Part shown: one piece after another, positions 6,487 to 10,208 of the stretch
How the letters are laid out: the number at the start of each line of letters is the position of its first letter
Position numbering within the stretch: the first letter of the stretch is position 1
NCBI GenBank assembly: GCA_028718405.1
Contig: JAQULV010000019.1
Span: 1 to 10,208, forward strand
Origin: Smithellaceae bacterium
GTDB lineage: Bacteria; Desulfobacterota; Syntrophia; Syntrophales; JAQULV01
Direction: 5' to 3'
Length of the DNA stretch: 10,208 nt
The notes under the pieces: generated by a model
Told to the model about the DNA's origin: nothing
Databases searched by the model: none
The model's input: only the letters and a program-made list of their open reading frames with translations
Position numbers and translations under genes: made by a program

Positions 6487-8198
6487 TGCGGTATTCGGAA
6501 ATGTTTCTGCCCACCGTGAGGGAGGTACCCTCAGATGCCGAGGTGATCAGCCACAAGCTCATGATCAGGGCGGGTTTGATAAGAAAGCTGACGAGCGGCA
6601 TCTATTCCTATCTCCCCCTGGGCTACCGCGTGGTTCGGAAGGTGGAGGAGATCATCAGGGAGGAGATGGACAGGGCCGGTGCGCAGGAGGTATTTCTCCC
6701 GATGGTTCAGCCGGCCGAGCTCTGGCAGGAATCGGGACGCTGGGAATTTTACGGGAAGGAGCTGCTGCGTTTCAAAGATCGCCATGACCGCGACTACTGT
6801 CTGGGACCCACGCACGAAGAGGTTATCACGGACCTGGTGCGCAACGAAATCAAGACCTACCGTCAACTTCCGAAGAACCTCTACCAGATACAGACGAAAT
6901 TCCGCGACGAGATTCGCCCGCGCTTCGGTGTGATGAGGTGCCGCGAGTTCGGGATGAAAGACGCCTACAGTTTCGACGCCGACGAGGAAGGTGCCGAGAT
7001 CAGCTACCAGAGGATGTTTGACACCTACCACCGAATCTTCGCGCGATGCGGCCTTAAGTTCCGCTCCGTCGAGGCGGATACGGGAAGCATCGGCGGAAAA
7101 TTCTCCCACGAGTTCATGGTCATTGCCGATTCCGGCGAGGACGTGCTCGTATTCTGCGATACCTGCGAGTACGCCGCCAATCTGGAAAAAGCCGAGATGA
7201 GGGTCGCCGAAGCGGTTGCTCCCGATCCGTCGCAGTTTTTTCCGCTGGAGGAGGTTGGCACACCGGAGATCAGGACTATCGAGGAGGTATGTGCCTTTCT
7301 CAAAGTGACGCCGACACAGGTGGTGAAGACGCTTATCTTCTCAGCCGATGGGAAACCCGTAGCTGTCCTCATCCGCGGGGATGAAGAGGTGAACGAGATC
7401 AAAGTGAGAAACCACCTGGGCTGCGAGATACTGGAACTGGCCGACGAAGGTATGATCGAAGCGGCGACCGGTGCGCCGCGTGGATTTGCCGGCGCCGTCG
7501 GTCTCAAGGGAAAGATCATCGCCGACTATTCACTCCGGAACATGACTAATGTCGTCATGGGCGCCAACAGGAAAGATTATCATCTGAAGAACGCGAATCC
7601 CGGCAGAGACTACCATGTTGCGGAGTTCGCCGACCTCCGTCTGGCCAAAGAAGGCGACGGCTGCCCCCGTTGCGAGGGGAAATTAAAGTTCGCCCGGGGC
7701 ATCGAGGTGGGACACGTCTTCAAACTAGGGACCAAGTACAGCAAGGCCCTCAAGGCAGTATATCTTAATAAAGAAGGCCAAGAGAAGACGATTATCATGG
7801 GTTGCTACGGGATCGGCGTGAGCAGAACCGTTGCCGCGGCGATCGAGCAGAACTACGACGACAACGGTGTCATCTGGCCCATGCCCATCGCCCCCTACCA
7901 CGTGATCATCACTCCCGTGAACGTGAATGAAGCAAACCTCATGATAGCGGCGGAAGATATCTACGCCCGGCTTTCCAAACGAGGGATCGAGGTAATCCTC
8001 GACGACCGCGACGAGAGAGCCGGGGTGAAATTCAAAGATGCCGATCTCATCGGGATACCGCTACGCATCACCGTCGGCGTGAAGAGGCTTGCGGAAGGCG
8101 CCGTGGAGGTGGCGATCAGGAAGTCCGGAGAGGTGAAGATCATCGCGCTTGCAGAGGTGGAGGATTACGTCGCCTCCTACGTAGAGAAAGAGATGTAG
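6486..8198 (+). CDS. proS: Proline--tRNA ligase, bacterial type with editing domain
   Basis: ProRS charges tRNA(Pro) with proline in the cytoplasm. The 570-residue length matches the bacterial type (E. coli 572). It begins M-R-Y-S-E-M-F-L-P-T. The class II core shows motif 2 as F-R-D-E-I-R-P-R-F-G-V-M-R with Arg140, and motif 3 as M-G-C-Y-G-I-G-V-S-R with Arg447. Between them sits the YbaK-like insertion domain (roughly residues 225-400) that hydrolyses Ala-tRNA(Pro). It includes the T-P-T-Q-V-V-K-T-L-I-F segment, whose Lys281 matches the editing lysine K279 of E. coli. The C-terminal anticodon-binding domain carries D-D-R-D-E-R-A-G-V-K-F-K-D-A-D. A strong AAGGAGG site (6475-6481) lies inside the end of ispG, four bases before the ATG. 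No truncation or missing motif is seen. Confidence 0.97.
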   Translation: MRYSEMFLPTVREVPSDAEVISHKLMIRAGLIRKLTSGIYSYLPLGYRVVRKVEEIIREEMDRAGAQEVFLPMVQPAELWQESGRWEFYGKELLRFKDRHDRDYCLGPTHEEVITDLVRNEIKTYRQLPKNLYQIQTKFRDEIRPRFGVMRCREFGMKDAYSFDADEEGAEISYQRMFDTYHRIFARCGLKFRSVEADTGSIGGKFSHEFMVIADSGEDVLVFCDTCEYAANLEKAEMRVAEAVAPDPSQFFPLEEVGTPEIRTIEEVCAFLKVTPTQVVKTLIFSADGKPVAVLIRGDEEVNEIKVRNHLGCEILELADEGMIEAATGAPRGFAGAVGLKGKIIADYSLRNMTNVVMGANRKDYHLKNANPGRDYHVAEFADLRLAKEGDGCPRCEGKLKFARGIEVGHVFKLGTKYSKALKAVYLNKEGQEKTIIMGCYGIGVSRTVAAAIEQNYDDNGVIWPMPIAPYHVIITPVNVNEANLMIAAEDIYARLSKRGIEVILDDRDERAGVKFKDADLIGIPLRITVGVKRLAEGAVEVAIRKSGEVKIIALAEVEDYVASYVEKEM

Positions 8199-8203
8199 CT
8201 TAG

Positions 8204-10208
8204 ATGCTGCGGATCACCGACATTCTGGATAAAACCCACTCCTACCTGACTCCCGAGGAGGTGGAACTGATCGAAAAGGCCTACATCTTTTCGGCGACCG
8301 TTCACCAGGGTCAGGTACGTCTGTCCGGTGAGCCTTACCTAACGCATCCCATGGAAGTAGCGGGAATGCTGGCCGACATGAAGATGGACGCCGCGAGCAT
8401 CATCACGGGGCTGCTGCACGACACAGTCGAAGACACGCTGGCGACGATCGAACAGATCGGCAAAGAATTCGGAAACGATATTGCCTTCCTTGTTAACGGC
8501 CTCACCAAGATCAGCAAGATCACCTTAGGCAACAAAGAGGAAAGACAGGCGGAGAACTTCCGGAAGATGATCCTGGCCATGTCTTCCGATATGCGCATCA
8601 TCATCATCCGCCTGGCCGACCGTATACACAACATGCGGACACTCGAGTTCCAACCTCCCGAAAAGCAGAAACTGATCGCCAAAGAGACCCTCGACCTTTA
8701 CGCGCCGCTGGCCAACCGACTTGGCATCAACTGGATGAAGGTGGAACTGGAGGACCTTTCCTTCTGCTACCTGGATAATGCGGCCTACATGGAGCTCCTC
8801 AAGCGCGTTGCCAAGACGAAGGAGAAAAGAGACCAGTATACCCAGGAGGTGAAGGCAATCATCCAGAAGGAGCTTGAGGCTTACGGCCTGAAAGGCACCG
8901 TCGAGGGCAGGGCGAAGCACTTCTACAGCATCTATAAGAAGATGAGGGATCAGAATCTGGAGTTCGACGAAGTCTACGACCTTATGGCCTTCCGGCTGAT
9001 TCTGGATTCAGAGAAAGAGAAGGAATGCTACGAGGCGCTAAGCGTCGTGCACGCGCTCTGGAAGCCCGTTCCCGGGCGGTTCAAAGACTATATCGGGATG
9101 CCCAAGGCCAACAACTACCGCTCGTTGCACACGACCGTCATCGGTCCCTATGGCGAGAGAGTAGAGATCCAGATCCGCACGAGACTCATGCATGAGTGGG
9201 CCGAGGAGGGCATTGCCGCGCACTGGCGCTATAAGGAGAAACGTCCCTATCAGGGCGACGATGAGCAGATCAAGAAACTGCGCGAACTGCTCGAGGTCCA
9301 TCAGGACGTGAAAAATCCGCGGGAGTTCATGTCCAATCTGAAGGTAGCGCTCTTCCCCGATGAGGTCTACGTCTTCACGCCCGCCGGCGACGTGAAGTCC
9401 TTTCCCAAAGGGGCCACGCCCATCGACTTTGCCTATAGCGTTCACACCGACGTCGGGAATCAGTGCATCGGCGCGAAGGTCAACCGCAATATCGTTCCCC
9501 TGAAATACGAGCTGCAAAACGGCGACACCATCGAGATCATCACGCAGGCCGGCCATCACCCCAGCAAGGACTGGCTGAAATTCGTCGTAACGCCGCGGGC
9601 GATCGCGAAGATCAAGGCCTGGGTCAAGGCGGAGGAACGGTCCAAAAGCATCGAGCTGGGCCGCGACCTTCTGGAGAAAGAGTTCAAGCGGCAGCAGCTC
9701 AAATACGGCCAGATACTGAAGTCGGAAGCTATGAAGGATATCCTGGCGGAGTATTCCGTCGTCACGCTCGACGATCTGCTGGCGATCATCGGTTTCGGTC
9801 GCGTGTCGGCCAAGCATGTGGTGAATCACTTCAGCAGCATCGAGCAGCCGTCGGAGCAAGCACCTACGGAGAAGACCAGGAAAAGGGGACCAGCCGCGTC
9901 GTCGGTCGGTATATCGCTCACGGGCATAGAGGACGTTATGGTCCGCTTTGCCAAGTGCTGCAATCCCATTCCCGGAGACGATATCATCGGTTTCATTTCT
10001 CGGGGAAGGGGGATCAACATCCACGTGGCGAGTTGCCCCAAGGTTGCCGGCCTGGAACAGGAGCGGATGGTCGAGGTCGAGTGGAGCATAAAGGAGAAGC
10101 ACAGCTATCCTGTCCACATGAGGGTGGTAGGCACGGACAAGAAGGGATTTCTGGCGGAGATCAGCGCCACCATATCTTCTCTCGATGTGAATATCAGTCA
10201 TGCGGAAG
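8204..10208 (+). CDS. rel: Bifunctional (p)ppGpp synthetase/hydrolase (RelA/SpoT family), 3'-truncated by the window
   Basis: This long RSH protein makes and degrades the alarmone (p)ppGpp in the stringent response. It reads without a stop from the ATG at 8204 to the window end: 668 codons plus one base, against roughly 715-740 residues for complete homologues. The N-terminal HD hydrolase is intact: His48, H-D at 72-73, E-D at 76-77, Asp139 and Asn143. The synthetase domain shows G-R-A-K-H-F-Y-S-I-Y, Y-D-L-M-A-F-R, and V-E-I-Q-I-R-T. R-F-K-D-Y-I carries the RxKD signature of bifunctional enzymes, where monofunctional RelA has ExDD. A TGS domain follows (F-P-D-E-V-Y-V-F-T-P to I-E-I-I-T), then a conserved-cysteine segment (F-A-K-C-C-N-P-I-P-G-D), and the beginning of the C-terminal ACT domain, which is cut off. 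The start matches the family N-terminus. Only five bases separate it from the proS stop, so translation is likely coupled. Confidence 0.96.
   Translation, partial: MLRITDILDKTHSYLTPEEVELIEKAYIFSATVHQGQVRLSGEPYLTHPMEVAGMLADMKMDAASIITGLLHDTVEDTLATIEQIGKEFGNDIAFLVNGLTKISKITLGNKEERQAENFRKMILAMSSDMRIIIIRLADRIHNMRTLEFQPPEKQKLIAKETLDLYAPLANRLGINWMKVELEDLSFCYLDNAAYMELLKRVAKTKEKRDQYTQEVKAIIQKELEAYGLKGTVEGRAKHFYSIYKKMRDQNLEFDEVYDLMAFRLILDSEKEKECYEALSVVHALWKPVPGRFKDYIGMPKANNYRSLHTTVIGPYGERVEIQIRTRLMHEWAEEGIAAHWRYKEKRPYQGDDEQIKKLRELLEVHQDVKNPREFMSNLKVALFPDEVYVFTPAGDVKSFPKGATPIDFAYSVHTDVGNQCIGAKVNRNIVPLKYELQNGDTIEIITQAGHHPSKDWLKFVVTPRAIAKIKAWVKAEERSKSIELGRDLLEKEFKRQQLKYGQILKSEAMKDILAEYSVVTLDDLLAIIGFGRVSAKHVVNHFSSIEQPSEQAPTEKTRKRGPAASSVGISLTGIEDVMVRFAKCCNPIPGDDIIGFISRGRGINIHVASCPKVAGLEQERMVEVEWSIKEKHSYPVHMRVVGTDKKGFLAEISATISSLDVNISHAE

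Noticed and set aside
9038..10201. 387-codon open frame on the minus strand
   Set aside because: It is antisense to the RelA/SpoT coding region, which carries every expected motif; the long frame is a by-product of GC-rich codon usage.

Overview
The window is a gene-dense, moderately GC-rich bacterial chromosome segment carrying nine genes, all on the + strand. The first is cut at its 5' end and the last at its 3' end. No RNA genes, mobile elements, CRISPR arrays or long repeats are visible, and no gene-free stretch exceeds about 130 bases. The gene content points to a Gram-negative, probably anaerobic member of the former Deltaproteobacteria (Desulfobacterota; Syntrophales- or Geobacter-like). 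The clues are the rsmD-coaD-aminotransferase run, the ispG-proS pair, a single bifunctional RelA/SpoT protein and an unusual PurF-like protein starting Met-Gly-Gly. This assignment is inference from memory of gene order, not a search.

Layout: (1) bases 1-2236 hold rsmD (5' partial), coaD and a class I PLP aminotransferase, tightly spaced and probably co-transcribed. (2) Bases 2289-4791 hold a PurF-type amidophosphoribosyltransferase homologue and a nitrilase-superfamily amidohydrolase, each preceded by a G-rich ribosome binding site. (3) Bases 4900-5322 hold a small GNAT acetyltransferase. (4) A candidate promoter near 5344-5372 leads into ispG (TTG start at 5410), proS (1-base overlap with ispG) and a bifunctional (p)ppGpp synthetase/hydrolase starting 5 bases after proS. 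This last gene runs off the window end after 668 codons.

Most genes are conserved housekeeping functions: ribosomal RNA methylation, coenzyme A synthesis, amino-acid transamination, isoprenoid synthesis by the MEP pathway, tRNA(Pro) charging and the stringent response. The least ordinary gene is the PurF homologue at 2289-3686. Its glutaminase half has lost the N-terminal cysteine nucleophile and, by eye alignment, most other glutamine-site residues. Its phosphoribosyltransferase loop and all four cysteines matching the Fe-S ligands of Bacillus-type PurF are kept. It sits next to a nitrilase-family enzyme with an intact Glu-Lys-Cys triad, which raises the untested idea that its amine donor is not glutamine.
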